DNA of 60,000 nucleotides, from NCBI RefSeq assembly GCF_963666025.1, contig NZ_OY762552.1, forward strand, positions 1,920,001 through 1,980,000, in the 5' to 3' direction. This DNA comes from an uncultured Methanobacterium sp. (GTDB lineage: Archaea; Methanobacteriota; Methanobacteria; Methanobacteriales; Methanobacteriaceae). A model generated the notes under the pieces. That model was not told the origin of the DNA. It ran no database searches and saw only the letters and a list, made by a program, of their open reading frames with translations. Shown one piece after another: positions 49,045 to 60,000 of this stretch; position 1 is the first letter of the stretch, and every line of letters starts with the position of its first letter. A program made the translations under genes and the position numbers.

Positions 49045-49413
49045 ATGGATTTAATATGTGTTCCTAGTATTGGTAACGAAGGTTTAAAGGGAGAGGTGTC
49101 TCAGCATCTGGGAAAGACACCTTACTTTGTGTTAATCAAATGGGAAAATGACCAAATAGAAAAATTTCAGGTATTGGAAAGCGGATCAAAACACTTGGGG
49201 GGAAGGTTGACTCCGGGTGAATTTATTGCAGGTTCCGGAGCTAACATACTTTTGTGTGGAAATCTCGGCCAAAAAGCAGTTCAAATGATTGAAAAAGCTG
49301 GCATTGATGTTTATGTCGGCGCATCAGGAACAGTAATAGAAGCACTGCAAAGCTGGGCAGAAGGTAAATTAAAACTGGCCACTTTGGATACAGCATGTAC
49401 AGATGGCCATTAG
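49045..49413 (+). CDS. NifX/NafY-like (dinitrogenase FeMo-cofactor domain) protein, copy 1
   Basis: 122 residues from ATG 49045; GGAGGAG lies at good spacing and covers the ATG at 49030. The MTH1175/orange-protein-like domain is full: CVPSIGNEGLKGEVSQHLGKTPYFVLI near 4-30 and ANILLCGNLGQKAVQMIEKAGIDVYVGASGTV near 71-102. The family binds preformed metal-sulfur clusters, such as NifB-co or the Mo-Cu cluster of orange protein. A cysteine near 76 and the late CTDGH could ligate metal. Confidence 0.87.
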   Translation: MDLICVPSIGNEGLKGEVSQHLGKTPYFVLIKWENDQIEKFQVLESGSKHLGGRLTPGEFIAGSGANILLCGNLGQKAVQMIEKAGIDVYVGASGTVIEALQSWAEGKLKLATLDTACTDGH

Positions 49414-49593
49414 TTAATCACTTCGTTATCTAAATAAATGATGTAGGTGATTTTAGAAAATCAATTGACAATGTTGGCGTTCTAAAAGTTTAAGATATTA
49501 TTTACGTTTAAAAAAGCGATTAAAAAATTAATGAAAACTTAAATCCTCAAATAAAGGCGTATTCGTCATTATTGGGAATAGTGGGATGGTTAT

Positions 49594-50457
49594 TTGAAAA
49601 CAGATACTGAAATGGATACAGATTTAGAAGAAGATCAGAAAAAACTCTTAATACAACAGGAAATCACAATAGTAAAACGTATGAGTCATATCAGTCATAA
49701 AATAGCAGTTATGAGTGGTAAAGGGGGTGTGGGGAAGTCAACAGTATCAGTTAACCTGGCAGCAGCTTTCGCTTTGAAGAATTACCAGACTGGTATCCTT
49801 GATGTGGACCTGCATGGTCCTGATGTTCCCCATATGTTGGGGGTGGAAAATGCAATTTTAGAACAATCACCCCTGGGAATATTACCTGTAAAAGCCAGGG
49901 ATAACCTCGAAGTTTTATCAATTGAGTTCATGCTACCGGTCAAGGGTGCTCCCATTATTTGGAGGGGACCTAAAAAGACGGGGGCTATAAGACAGTTTTT
50001 ATCCGATGTTTCATGGGGAAACAGGGATCTACTGGTAATTGATAATCCACCTGGAACTGGTGATGAACCGTTAACCGTCCTGCAATCAATCAGTCCACTG
50101 GATGGGGTGGTCATGGTCACCACTCCCCAGGGAATTGCGGGTGAAGATGTACGTAAATGTGTTAACATGGTTAAAGGATTGAACATTCCTATCCTGGGAA
50201 TCATAGAGAACATGTCTGGGTTTACCTGCCCTCATTGCCATGAGGAAATCAATATTTTCGGTAAAGGTGGGGGAAAACAACTGGCAGAAGAATTGGATGT
50301 GCCCTACTTGGGAAGTTTACCAGTGGAGACCGGGGTGGGAGAAAACTCAGACCAGGGGAAACCATTCCTTCTAGAGAATTCTGATTCCGAAATATCTAAA
50401 AAATTCATTAAAATAGTTTCCAAGATTGAAGATAAAGTATTTAATTCAAAAAAGTAA
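49594..50457 (+). CDS. Mrp/NBP35-type P-loop ATPase
   Basis: 287 residues; the start is TTG 49594 behind GGGATGG, or ATG 49612. Deviant Walker A MSGKGGVGKSTVSVNLA near 39-55, DVDLHGPDVPHMLG near 69-82, DNPPGTGDEPL near 149-159, and the C-terminal CX2C pair in GFTCPHCHEEI. Mrp/Nbp35 proteins bind and transfer 4Fe-4S clusters to apo-proteins as dimers. It lies between the two NifX-like genes, so it is probably the ATPase of their cluster handling. Confidence 0.92.
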   Translation: MKTDTEMDTDLEEDQKKLLIQQEITIVKRMSHISHKIAVMSGKGGVGKSTVSVNLAAAFALKNYQTGILDVDLHGPDVPHMLGVENAILEQSPLGILPVKARDNLEVLSIEFMLPVKGAPIIWRGPKKTGAIRQFLSDVSWGNRDLLVIDNPPGTGDEPLTVLQSISPLDGVVMVTTPQGIAGEDVRKCVNMVKGLNIPILGIIENMSGFTCPHCHEEINIFGKGGGKQLAEELDVPYLGSLPVETGVGENSDQGKPFLLENSDSEISKKFIKIVSKIEDKVFNSKK

Positions 50458-50472
50458 TTAGAAGGGGATTAG

Positions 50473-50865
50473 ATGAAAATAGCAATTGCATCAAACGGAG
50501 TGAATCTTGATTCACAGGCCAGTTCTGTTTTGGGAAGATGTTCCCACTTGATAATGGTAAATGAAGAAGATAGAGATTTCAAAGAAATTAAAGTCATACC
50601 TAACCCTGCAGTAAATGAAGGGGGAGGTGCTGGAATTAAAACCGCCCGAATTATGGGGAATGAAAAGGTGGATGTAATTATATCTGGATCAGTAGGTCCT
50701 AATGCATTTGAAGTTTTGAAACAACTTGAAATAACCATGTATAAAATGGTTCCAGGCACTGTTGAGGAAAATTTAACATTACTACTCCAGGATAAACTGG
50801 AAAAGTTAAATCCTTCTGCTCCTAGGGGTCGTGGAATGGGAAACGGCAAATTTAGGGGAAGATAA
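50473..50865 (+). CDS. NifX/NafY-like (MTH1175-like) protein, copy 2
   Basis: 130 residues. MKIAIASNGVNLDSQASSVLGRCSHLIMV near 1-29, NEGGGAGIKTARIMGNEKVDVIISGSVGPNAFEVL near 46-80, and a Gly/Arg-rich tail (GRGMGNGKFRGR) like MTH1175-type and orange-protein homologues. Fifteen bases after the Mrp-type gene and preceded by GAAGGGGATTAG. Diverged from copy 1, so the two are probably not redundant. Confidence 0.88.
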   Translation: MKIAIASNGVNLDSQASSVLGRCSHLIMVNEEDRDFKEIKVIPNPAVNEGGGAGIKTARIMGNEKVDVIISGSVGPNAFEVLKQLEITMYKMVPGTVEENLTLLLQDKLEKLNPSAPRGRGMGNGKFRGR

Positions 50866-50912
50866 CTTGGACAGTTATTTTCAATCCATGGAATAATGTA
50901 AAAGAGGATACT

Positions 50913-51974
50913 ATGAACAATAATGCCATTAAAATAGCCATAACTGGTGGAAAAGGTGGTACTGGAAAGTCAACCGTGTCTACTTCCCTTGCCCTGGAAC
51001 TTTCCCGTGAAAACAGAGTTATCTTGGTGGATGCTGATGTTGAATGTCCTGATGACCGCATAATCTTATCAACCACCCAAAAAAAAGTTGAGGATGTTGA
51101 GTCATTACTCCCCTTTTTTAATCAGGACAAATGTTCAAAATGTGGGGTATGTTCAGAAGTTTGCAGAGAAAATGCACTTATATTTGTCAAAGACAGATTT
51201 CCATTCATATCCGGGCAATGTAATGGTTGTGGGGCTTGTTTATTGGTTTGTCCATTTGGGGCTATTCAGGAAGGAAAACAGATTATCGGGGCTATATATC
51301 AGGGTAAATATCAGCGAAACAATGATTTGGATTTGCTTCTGGTATGGGGTGAGATTGAAGTTGGTTGTGAGAATACATCACTGTTGGTGAAAGCTACCCG
51401 TGATTATGCTCTTGATTTAGCTTCTGGGGAATCTAATTCATCTGGGGAATTAATTTCTAATTTTGGAGAAGTGATTTCTAATTCTAGAGAAGTGATTTCT
51501 AATTCCTCTAAGGAATCCATTTCTAATTCAAATAACAATCAAAATTCTAAAGTCCACTATGGTGAGGATAAACTATCTGATAAGGGGTATGATTATGTTA
51601 TAATAGATACTGCTGCCGGTACCCACTGCAATGTTATAAATGCCTTAATGGGGGTGGACCTGGCTCTGGCTGTCACTGAACCAACTCCACTGGGGAAACA
51701 TGATCTGGAGTTAATCTTAAGTTTACTGGAGATAATGGAGACACCAGTCCAGATAGTGGTTAATAAATCCGATATGGGTGATCTCAACCTTATAAAAATG
51801 GTATCACAAGAATTTGACATTCCTTTAATTCAGGAAATCCCTTATGAAAAAGATATATTGAAAAAACACGCCAGAAATCAGCCAGTAACCCATGAAAGTA
51901 TCAAAAAATTAGCATATTCAATATTAAACCTCTCTTTTAAAACCAGTATTGAAGATGGAGTGTTACCATCATGA
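50913..51974 (+). CDS. MinD-type ATPase with ferredoxin domain and a repeat insertion
   Basis: 353 residues. Walker A GGKGGTGKSTVSTSLAL near 10-26, then VDADVECPDDRII. A 2[4Fe-4S] domain is inserted at about 67-110: CSKCGVCSEVCRENAL and CNGCGACLLVCPFGAI. Residues about 170-215 are an unusual low-complexity stretch of Ser, Asn and Glu with a 7-residue repeat (EVISNSR), encoded by a 21-bp repeat in frame. Walker B DTAAGTHCNVI follows. Such ATPases pair with orange-protein-like carriers. Overlaps the next gene by 4 bases. Confidence 0.92.
   Translation: MNNNAIKIAITGGKGGTGKSTVSTSLALELSRENRVILVDADVECPDDRIILSTTQKKVEDVESLLPFFNQDKCSKCGVCSEVCRENALIFVKDRFPFISGQCNGCGACLLVCPFGAIQEGKQIIGAIYQGKYQRNNDLDLLLVWGEIEVGCENTSLLVKATRDYALDLASGESNSSGELISNFGEVISNSREVISNSSKESISNSNNNQNSKVHYGEDKLSDKGYDYVIIDTAAGTHCNVINALMGVDLALAVTEPTPLGKHDLELILSLLEIMETPVQIVVNKSDMGDLNLIKMVSQEFDIPLIQEIPYEKDILKKHARNQPVTHESIKKLAYSILNLSFKTSIEDGVLPS
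51467..51520 (+). repeat. In-frame 21-bp repeat within the MinD-type gene
   Basis: Two close copies of GAAGTGATTTCTAATTC plus flanking shorter derivatives (TTTCTAATTC at 51514-51538) encode EVISNS-type units. The repeated block sits between the ferredoxin domain and the Walker B region of the ATPase and keeps the frame. Confidence 0.8.
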
Positions 51975-52897
51975 AGACCATTACAATTCTATCTGGAAAA
52001 GGAGGTGTGGGTAAGAGTACTTTAACTGCTTCAATAGCAGTAATGCTTGCTGAAAATAATAAAATTGTAGCTGTTGATTGTGATGCTGATGCACCAAATT
52101 TAGCTCTGGTATTGGGTCTTAATGAAGAAGAATTTGACCGATGGGAACCATTAAAAACTGGCCAAAAGGCTTACATATCCCGAAAAAAATGCCAGTCCTT
52201 AAAATTCTGCCCAAAATGTCAAGCTACTAAACGCTGCTTTGATACCTGCAATTACTCAGCGATAACCTGGAATCCACATGAGGAAATACCTGAAATCAAT
52301 GAGATACTGTGTACGGGTTGCGGGGCCTGCCTGTTAACTTGCCCCACTAAATCCATTGAATTGAAAGAAGTAGAAAATGCCAGGATAGGTGTTGGAAAAA
52401 CTCATTACGGGTTCCCTATAGTTTCAGGACAGTTGAATGTAGGCGAATCAGGTTCAGGTAAAGTGGTTAACACTCTAAAAGCCAGAGCCGCAGAAATTGC
52501 AAACAAAATAAGTGCGGATTACATGGTCATAGATGCAGCAGCAGGGATTGGATGTCCGGTCATTGCATCTTTAAGGGGAAGTGATTATGTAATCCTGGTG
52601 ACTGAACCAACTCCCGTGGCATTCCTTGATTTTAAAAGAGCCATTGAATTGGTTGATCATTTCAACATTCCCTGCGGGGTGGTTATCAATAAATGGGGAA
52701 TTAACAGGGACTTTTCTTACCAGTTACAGAATTATTTCCAGAACAACCAGATACCCTTACTGGGAATGATACCTTATGATATGAGGTTTGTAGAAGCTTT
52801 AATTAATTTAAAACCAGCAGTTGTTTATGAACCAAACTTCAGGAATGTTTTCACCGAAATAATTAATAACTGCTGGTCTGAAATGGATAAAATCTAA
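51971..52897 (+). CDS. MinD-type ATPase with ferredoxin domain, second copy
   Basis: 308 residues. Walker A LSGKGGVGKSTLTASIAVML near 6-25, DCDADAPNLALVLG near 37-50. The Fe-S insert is asymmetric: a normal second cluster (CTGCGACLLTCPTKSIEL) but a first site rewritten as CQSLKFCPKCQATKRCFDTC, whose spacing is unlike a standard ferredoxin motif. Walker B IDAAAGIGCPVIASL. Its ATG overlaps the stop of the first MinD gene (ATGA), so the two probably form a heterodimer, as in orange-protein systems. Confidence 0.92.
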   Translation: MKTITILSGKGGVGKSTLTASIAVMLAENNKIVAVDCDADAPNLALVLGLNEEEFDRWEPLKTGQKAYISRKKCQSLKFCPKCQATKRCFDTCNYSAITWNPHEEIPEINEILCTGCGACLLTCPTKSIELKEVENARIGVGKTHYGFPIVSGQLNVGESGSGKVVNTLKARAAEIANKISADYMVIDAAAGIGCPVIASLRGSDYVILVTEPTPVAFLDFKRAIELVDHFNIPCGVVINKWGINRDFSYQLQNYFQNNQIPLLGMIPYDMRFVEALINLKPAVVYEPNFRNVFTEIINNCWSEMDKI

Positions 52898-52931
52898 AAT
52901 TTAAGGGTAATGATGATTAAGGATACTAAAA

Positions 52932-54161
52932 ATGGACATGACAAATAAAAACCAGTTAAAAAAGGATAGGTTAATAAAGGGGCAAAGGGCAGCAAAGTAT
53001 TCCACTTTAACTAACCTTTGCCTGAGTATTATTAAAGGATTTTTTGGGTTAATGTCTGGAAGTGTGGCCCTTATTGCAGATTCAATTCATTCATTTTCCG
53101 ATATATTCGCTTCTTTGGCTGTTTACATTGGTTTAAAACTTTCCCAAAAAAAACCGGATGAAAAATTTCCATACGGGTACTATAAGACAGAAACAATGGC
53201 TTCTCTTATAGTGGCGGTGATTATTCTGTTCAGTGGCCTGGAAATAGCATTACAGTCCTTGAATGGAATAATTGATCCCCAACCATTGAAATTACCTTTA
53301 ATTGCCATTTTAGTCGCTGTTATATCAGTCGCTGCATCCCTCCTTTTAACCCGTTATGAACAGAGGGTAGGGGATGAAATTCAATCCCCTGCACTTATGA
53401 GTGATGCTAAACACAGTCTCATTGATGTTTTTTCATCTTTACTGGTCTTTGTAGGAATATTATCCTCTTATATGGGTTATTTAAGTTTTCAGGGTGTTGC
53501 TGGACTTACGGTAGCTCTTCTGATTATATGGATGGGTTTGAATATTGGTAAAGATGCAGTTTTAGTACTGATGGATGCATCAATTGATCCTGAGATAATA
53601 AAACAAATAAAAGGTGCTGCTTTAACTGTGAATGGAGTTGAAGGGGTTAGTGGTGTTAAGGTGAGAAGTTCTGGTCCATATTTGTTTGGAGAACTTCATC
53701 TGGAAACTAAAAGGAATGTATCAGTGGAAAAAGCTCATGAAATATCGGATAATGTGGAGGAAATGGTTCGAAAAGATGTTGAAAAACTGGAAACATTACT
53801 GGTACAAGTGGAACCTGTTAAAAAAGATTTGATCCGGTTTGCTCTTCCCCTTAAAACTAGGGATGGTTTGAACTCGGTTCCATCAACACATTTTGGTAAA
53901 GTGCCCTACTTTCTTATCTGGGAGGTTCATAATGGGGAAATAAAAAACTACCAGATTGAGGATAATCCTGCCCAGTACTTGGAAAAAAAGAGGGGAATAA
54001 AAACTGCAGAATTTTTGGCAAAGGAAAATGTTGATGTAATTTTAACCGAAGAACTGGGTGAAGGCCCAAGTTATGCTCTTTCAGAATATTTCATACATTT
54101 TTTGGCTCCAGAAGGGAATACAGTTGAAGAAATTATGAAAAACTCCCTAAACATGATTTAG
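52932..54161 (+). CDS. Cation-diffusion facilitator fused to a NifX/NafY-like domain
   Basis: 409 residues. The first 300 form a CDF transporter: six hydrophobic segments, metal-site IADSIHSFSDIFASLAVYIG near 48-67 and SDAKHSLIDVFSSLLVFVG near 155-173, then a cytoplasmic dimerisation domain ending VQVEPVKKD. Residues about 300-409 are a NifX/NafY-like domain (STHFGKVPYFLIWEVHNGEIKNYQI, KTAEFLAKENVDVILTEELGEGPSYAL). The fusion links metal transport (Fe, Zn or Mn) to a cluster-binding domain. Last gene of the operon. Confidence 0.9.
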   Translation: MDMTNKNQLKKDRLIKGQRAAKYSTLTNLCLSIIKGFFGLMSGSVALIADSIHSFSDIFASLAVYIGLKLSQKKPDEKFPYGYYKTETMASLIVAVIILFSGLEIALQSLNGIIDPQPLKLPLIAILVAVISVAASLLLTRYEQRVGDEIQSPALMSDAKHSLIDVFSSLLVFVGILSSYMGYLSFQGVAGLTVALLIIWMGLNIGKDAVLVLMDASIDPEIIKQIKGAALTVNGVEGVSGVKVRSSGPYLFGELHLETKRNVSVEKAHEISDNVEEMVRKDVEKLETLLVQVEPVKKDLIRFALPLKTRDGLNSVPSTHFGKVPYFLIWEVHNGEIKNYQIEDNPAQYLEKKRGIKTAEFLAKENVDVILTEELGEGPSYALSEYFIHFLAPEGNTVEEIMKNSLNMI

Positions 54162-54224
54162 AATAGATGATACCATGAGAAAATCATTCATGAATGATGA
54201 TCTTGTAATATCATAAAAATCACA

Positions 54225-54341
54225 ATAAATACACTAAATAATGCTACTAAATACACTAAATGGCGATTATTCTTCAGTTAATTCTTCAGTTAATTCTTCA
54301 GTTAATTCTTCATTAATTTCAGTTGATTCTTCAGAATTCGT
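54225..54341 (-). repeat. 12-bp repeats after mmp10 that read as EELT in the -1 frame
   Basis: TTCTTCAGTTAA recurs about four times at 54269-54311 and AAATACACTAAAT twice near 54225-54260. On the minus strand the 12-bp unit reads GAA GAA TTA ACT, that is Glu-Glu-Leu-Thr, and the frame stays open from the end of mmp10 if one base is added at the A5 run of its last codons, up to TAA at 54269-54267. Confidence 0.8.
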
Positions 54342-55591
54342 TACTTTTTCCGTACACCAAAGAAATTTATAGCTTCAATCAAATCTTCAAATGCTATTAA
54401 CTCTGTTTTAAGCACATCATTCTGGCTCAGGGTACCGCTCATCTCCCCGTCAACACTGAGTTTATCCGGGCCTCTGGCAACAATGCGTTCTGTACCATCC
54501 CTGCTTAAGATTTCTGTAGCTTTTTTATCATGAACGAAAGCCCTTCCTGGGATCATAACGGTTTCTTTTAGATCAGCAAGCTCTAAATCCTCCAAATCTC
54601 GCTGGGTGATGAGACATCCAATATCCTGGTCTGCAGCCACCACGTTCACCAGATCAGAAGCACCAATAGCATTAAAAACGCGTTCAATATAGGGTTTGGC
54701 AATTTTACTGGTTAGAATAGTAGCTTCAGAGGTTACCTCTGATAATATTTCCAGGTAGTGAAGGTTCTTCTTACGAGTAAGAGCAAATGGTGAGTCATTT
54801 TCAGGATCACAAACTGGAGTACCAGTTACTCTAAGGTTGAATTCCTTATTTATGCTGCGCACCAGTTCTTCAAACTCCTGCAGGCTGTGTGGGTTCACCC
54901 CTTCAATTATGGGTTCGTTTCCCAGTATGAGTCCCTGATTGCGGTAGTTGGCAAATCTCATGAGGATGAATGCCTTGGCACCCCATTTTTCCAGATCAGC
55001 ACACGTTTGGCGCAATGCTTCACCATCGTTAACACCGGGAACGATTACTGCAGCGGCATGCACATCACAGCCTTCTGAAAATCTTTTTAAAGCATCAAGA
55101 GATGCTTGGGGGTTCTTATCACCCATCCAGGTTTTCCGGATTTCAGGGTTAGTTGAAAAAACAGTAAAGGTAACCTCTTCTACTCCGTGGGATAAGAGGT
55201 CTGTGGCCATTTGAGGGTCATCAATACCTTTTCCACTGGTGTAACCAAGGTGAATAGGGACTTCCCACTGTGAAAATGCGGATGTAATGTCCAGAAGGTG
55301 GGGATAACAACTAACATCTCCCCCTCCGCTGATGTTTATTTTGAGATCATCTTCACGGAAATTTCCCATCATTAGTGATGTTCTAACTGAGTTAATCACC
55401 ATGAATGGGGGAATGAATTCATTTTTTATTTCCCTCACTCCAGTAGTGCACAGTTCGCAACCAAATGTGCCGGGAAGGCATGAACTGCATCCTAATGGAT
55501 CTGTTCCTTTAACCTTGCGAAAATAACAGTATTTGCAGAATCCTCTGCAGTCTTTACCAGGTATTCCACCCACATCTGCGATTATTTGCAT
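54341..55591 (-). CDS. mmp10: McrA arginine C5-methyltransferase Mmp10 (radical SAM)
   Basis: 416 residues. Mmp10 is a cobalamin-dependent radical SAM enzyme that methylates the active-site arginine of McrA (Arg271, Methanothermobacter marburgensis numbering). Motif CX3CX2C at C15, C19, C22 (CRGFCKYCYF), more cysteines at 35, 38, 45, 48, and SGGGDVSCYPHL near 88. Its target residue is encoded in mcrA, which is transcribed divergently 300 bases away. The gene ends in CGG AAA AAG TAA, after which an acidic repeat frame continues in -1 (see findings). No ribosome binding site; possibly leaderless. Confidence 0.93.
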   Translation of the reverse strand: MQIIADVGGIPGKDCRGFCKYCYFRKVKGTDPLGCSSCLPGTFGCELCTTGVREIKNEFIPPFMVINSVRTSLMMGNFREDDLKINISGGGDVSCYPHLLDITSAFSQWEVPIHLGYTSGKGIDDPQMATDLLSHGVEEVTFTVFSTNPEIRKTWMGDKNPQASLDALKRFSEGCDVHAAAVIVPGVNDGEALRQTCADLEKWGAKAFILMRFANYRNQGLILGNEPIIEGVNPHSLQEFEELVRSINKEFNLRVTGTPVCDPENDSPFALTRKKNLHYLEILSEVTSEATILTSKIAKPYIERVFNAIGASDLVNVVAADQDIGCLITQRDLEDLELADLKETVMIPGRAFVHDKKATEILSRDGTERIVARGPDKLSVDGEMSGTLSQNDVLKTELIAFEDLIEAINFFGVRKK

Positions 55592-55597
55592 AATATC

Positions 55598-55620
55598 AAC
55601 GTTTTATACGTTATAATATG
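55598..55620 (-). promoter_or_regulatory. Promoter and inverted repeat of mmp10
   Basis: AACGT-TTTAT-ACGTT (55598-55612) is a 5-bp inverted repeat overlapping a minus-strand TATA-like ATTATAAC (about 55620-55613), about 25 bases before the mmp10 ATG, consistent with a leaderless message. Confidence 0.45.
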
Positions 55621-55672
55621 ATAAAATTAGATATTTTCATATATTTTTTGATTCCAACGTTATGTGGGAACC

Positions 55673-55809
<137 letters not shown>

Positions 55810-55851
55810 ACTGAACAGAATTATTTACTGTTTAAATTTGATTTGGTGCAG

Positions 55852-57219
<1,368 letters not shown>

Positions 57220-57251
57220 AAGGAAATCCAAATTTGGGGGTAAATAACTAA

Positions 57252-57686
57252 ATGGACATCGAAATCTTTCCACACAGACTTTTAAGCGCAGACACTACTG
57301 AAAAGTTGTTGAACGACTTGGAAGAACTTGAAGGCGTAAAACGAATGGTAATACAGGGCCAAAGACTTCCTCAGGATAAAGAAAACCCTGACCGAAGAGT
57401 CATCACTATTCTAGGTGAAGAAGTTGACTTACAGGTAAAAACAGGACGAGTATTTATGGAAATTGAGGAAGAGAACATCATTGATCAAGTTAGAGCAATT
57501 TGTGAAGATAATTTACCTTTCGGGTACAATATACACGTTGGAACTTTCATTAGAAAGCAGAAGACGGTCAGTGATGGCTTAAAATACGGAGAAGCAACTG
57601 ACAAAATACCTGATGAAATGGTAGGATTAACTGATCAAAACGCACAACTCAGTGAAAGAGCCACTATTATCAGGAAAAAGGATTAA
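57252..57686 (+). CDS. mcrD: MCR operon protein D
   Basis: 144 residues of McrD, encoded in mcr operons but not in the active enzyme. It binds unprocessed or unassembled MCR and is thought to aid assembly or F430 loading. Visible family sequence: MDIEIFPHRLLSADTTEKLLNDL, VKRMVIQGQRLP, and PFGYNIHVGTFIRKQKTVSDGLKYG. Located 33 bases after mcrB with GGGGG upstream. mcrC starts one base after its stop. Confidence 0.96.
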   Translation: MDIEIFPHRLLSADTTEKLLNDLEELEGVKRMVIQGQRLPQDKENPDRRVITILGEEVDLQVKTGRVFMEIEEENIIDQVRAICEDNLPFGYNIHVGTFIRKQKTVSDGLKYGEATDKIPDEMVGLTDQNAQLSERATIIRKKD

Positions 57687-57687
57687 A

Positions 57688-59036
<1,349 letters not shown>

Positions 59037-59048
59037 GGAGTTGGAAAA

Positions 59049-60000
<952 letters not shown>

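Noticed and set aside
48717..54161. A nitrogen fixation (nif) operon
   Set aside because: No nifH, nifD, nifK, nifE, nifN or nifB is present; only NifX/NafY-like domains and generic ATPases, so a nitrogenase-independent cluster system fits better.

Overview
This window is a chromosomal segment of a hydrogenotrophic methanogenic archaeon, almost certainly a Methanobacterium-type member of the Methanobacteriales. The right end carries an mcrBDCGA operon (methyl-coenzyme M reductase I, with mcrC between mcrD and mcrG). The rest contains coenzyme M biosynthesis genes (comB, comC, comD, comE), cofG (F420), mptA (methanopterin), three methanogenesis-marker genes, an archaeal proteasome beta subunit, the archaeal termination nuclease FttA/aCPSF1, and archaeal TATA-type promoters with AT-rich spacers. 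No rRNA, tRNA, insertion sequence or CRISPR array was recognised. From memory, gene content and order resemble the Methanothermobacter thermautotrophicus stretch around MTH1164-MTH1207; this was not checked by alignment.

Layout. 1-1.5 kb: RNA-end-recognition (DUF504), CBS-ParB and hisE genes, tightly packed. 1.7-7.3 kb: an accessory redox island with two flavin reductase-like proteins, a Fe-S aldo/keto reductase, a cysteine-bearing MarR regulator, a ferredoxin-nitroreductase, a flavodoxin-fold quinone reductase and a broken nitroreductase. Two copies of the same inverted repeat (TTGTA-CA-TACAA) sit beside TATA boxes there and are probably the MarR operators. 7.4-15 kb, minus strand: psmB, fttA, a HEAT-like unknown, purM, comC, comD, comE. 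15.4-20.4 kb: taw2-like gene, nitroreductase, and a two-component block (REC-PAS, REC, REC-PAS-PAS-HisKA_2 kinase). 20.5-28 kb: antiporter, cofG, a small methanogen protein, mptA, a DUF2100-like gene, HDAC-like deacetylase, Lrp regulator. 28.4-31.6 kb: regulator plus a split archaeal glutamate synthase (GXGXG and Fe-S/FMN subunits, no glutaminase subunit here). 31.8-36.8 kb: three DUF4013 membrane paralogues, an unknown anchored protein, trm1. 37-45.4 kb: CPBP protease, sugar aminotransferase, thiamine-binding protein, ncsA-like gene, translational GTPase, DUF1922, TraB, comB, TRAM protein.

The most interesting part is 45.6-60 kb. mmp17 and mmp7, which encode proteins of the ATP-driven MCR activation machinery, are followed by a metallophosphoesterase gene. 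Next comes a seven-gene operon: zinc ribbon, NifX/NafY-like (MTH1175/orange-protein family), Mrp-type ATPase, second NifX-like, two MinD-ferredoxin ATPases, and a cation-diffusion facilitator fused to a third NifX-like domain. After it lie mmp10 (McrA arginine methylase, minus strand) and mcrBDCGA. My inference is that this operon handles a metal-sulfur cluster, possibly for MCR activation, in a way not assigned in standard annotation. A hidden acidic EELT-repeat tail in the -1 frame after the mmp10 stop codon, a repeat insertion inside one MinD ATPase, and a leader full of inverted repeats upstream of the operon are further unusual points. Short tandem repeats of 10, 11, 12 and 18 bp recur in intergenic DNA throughout.
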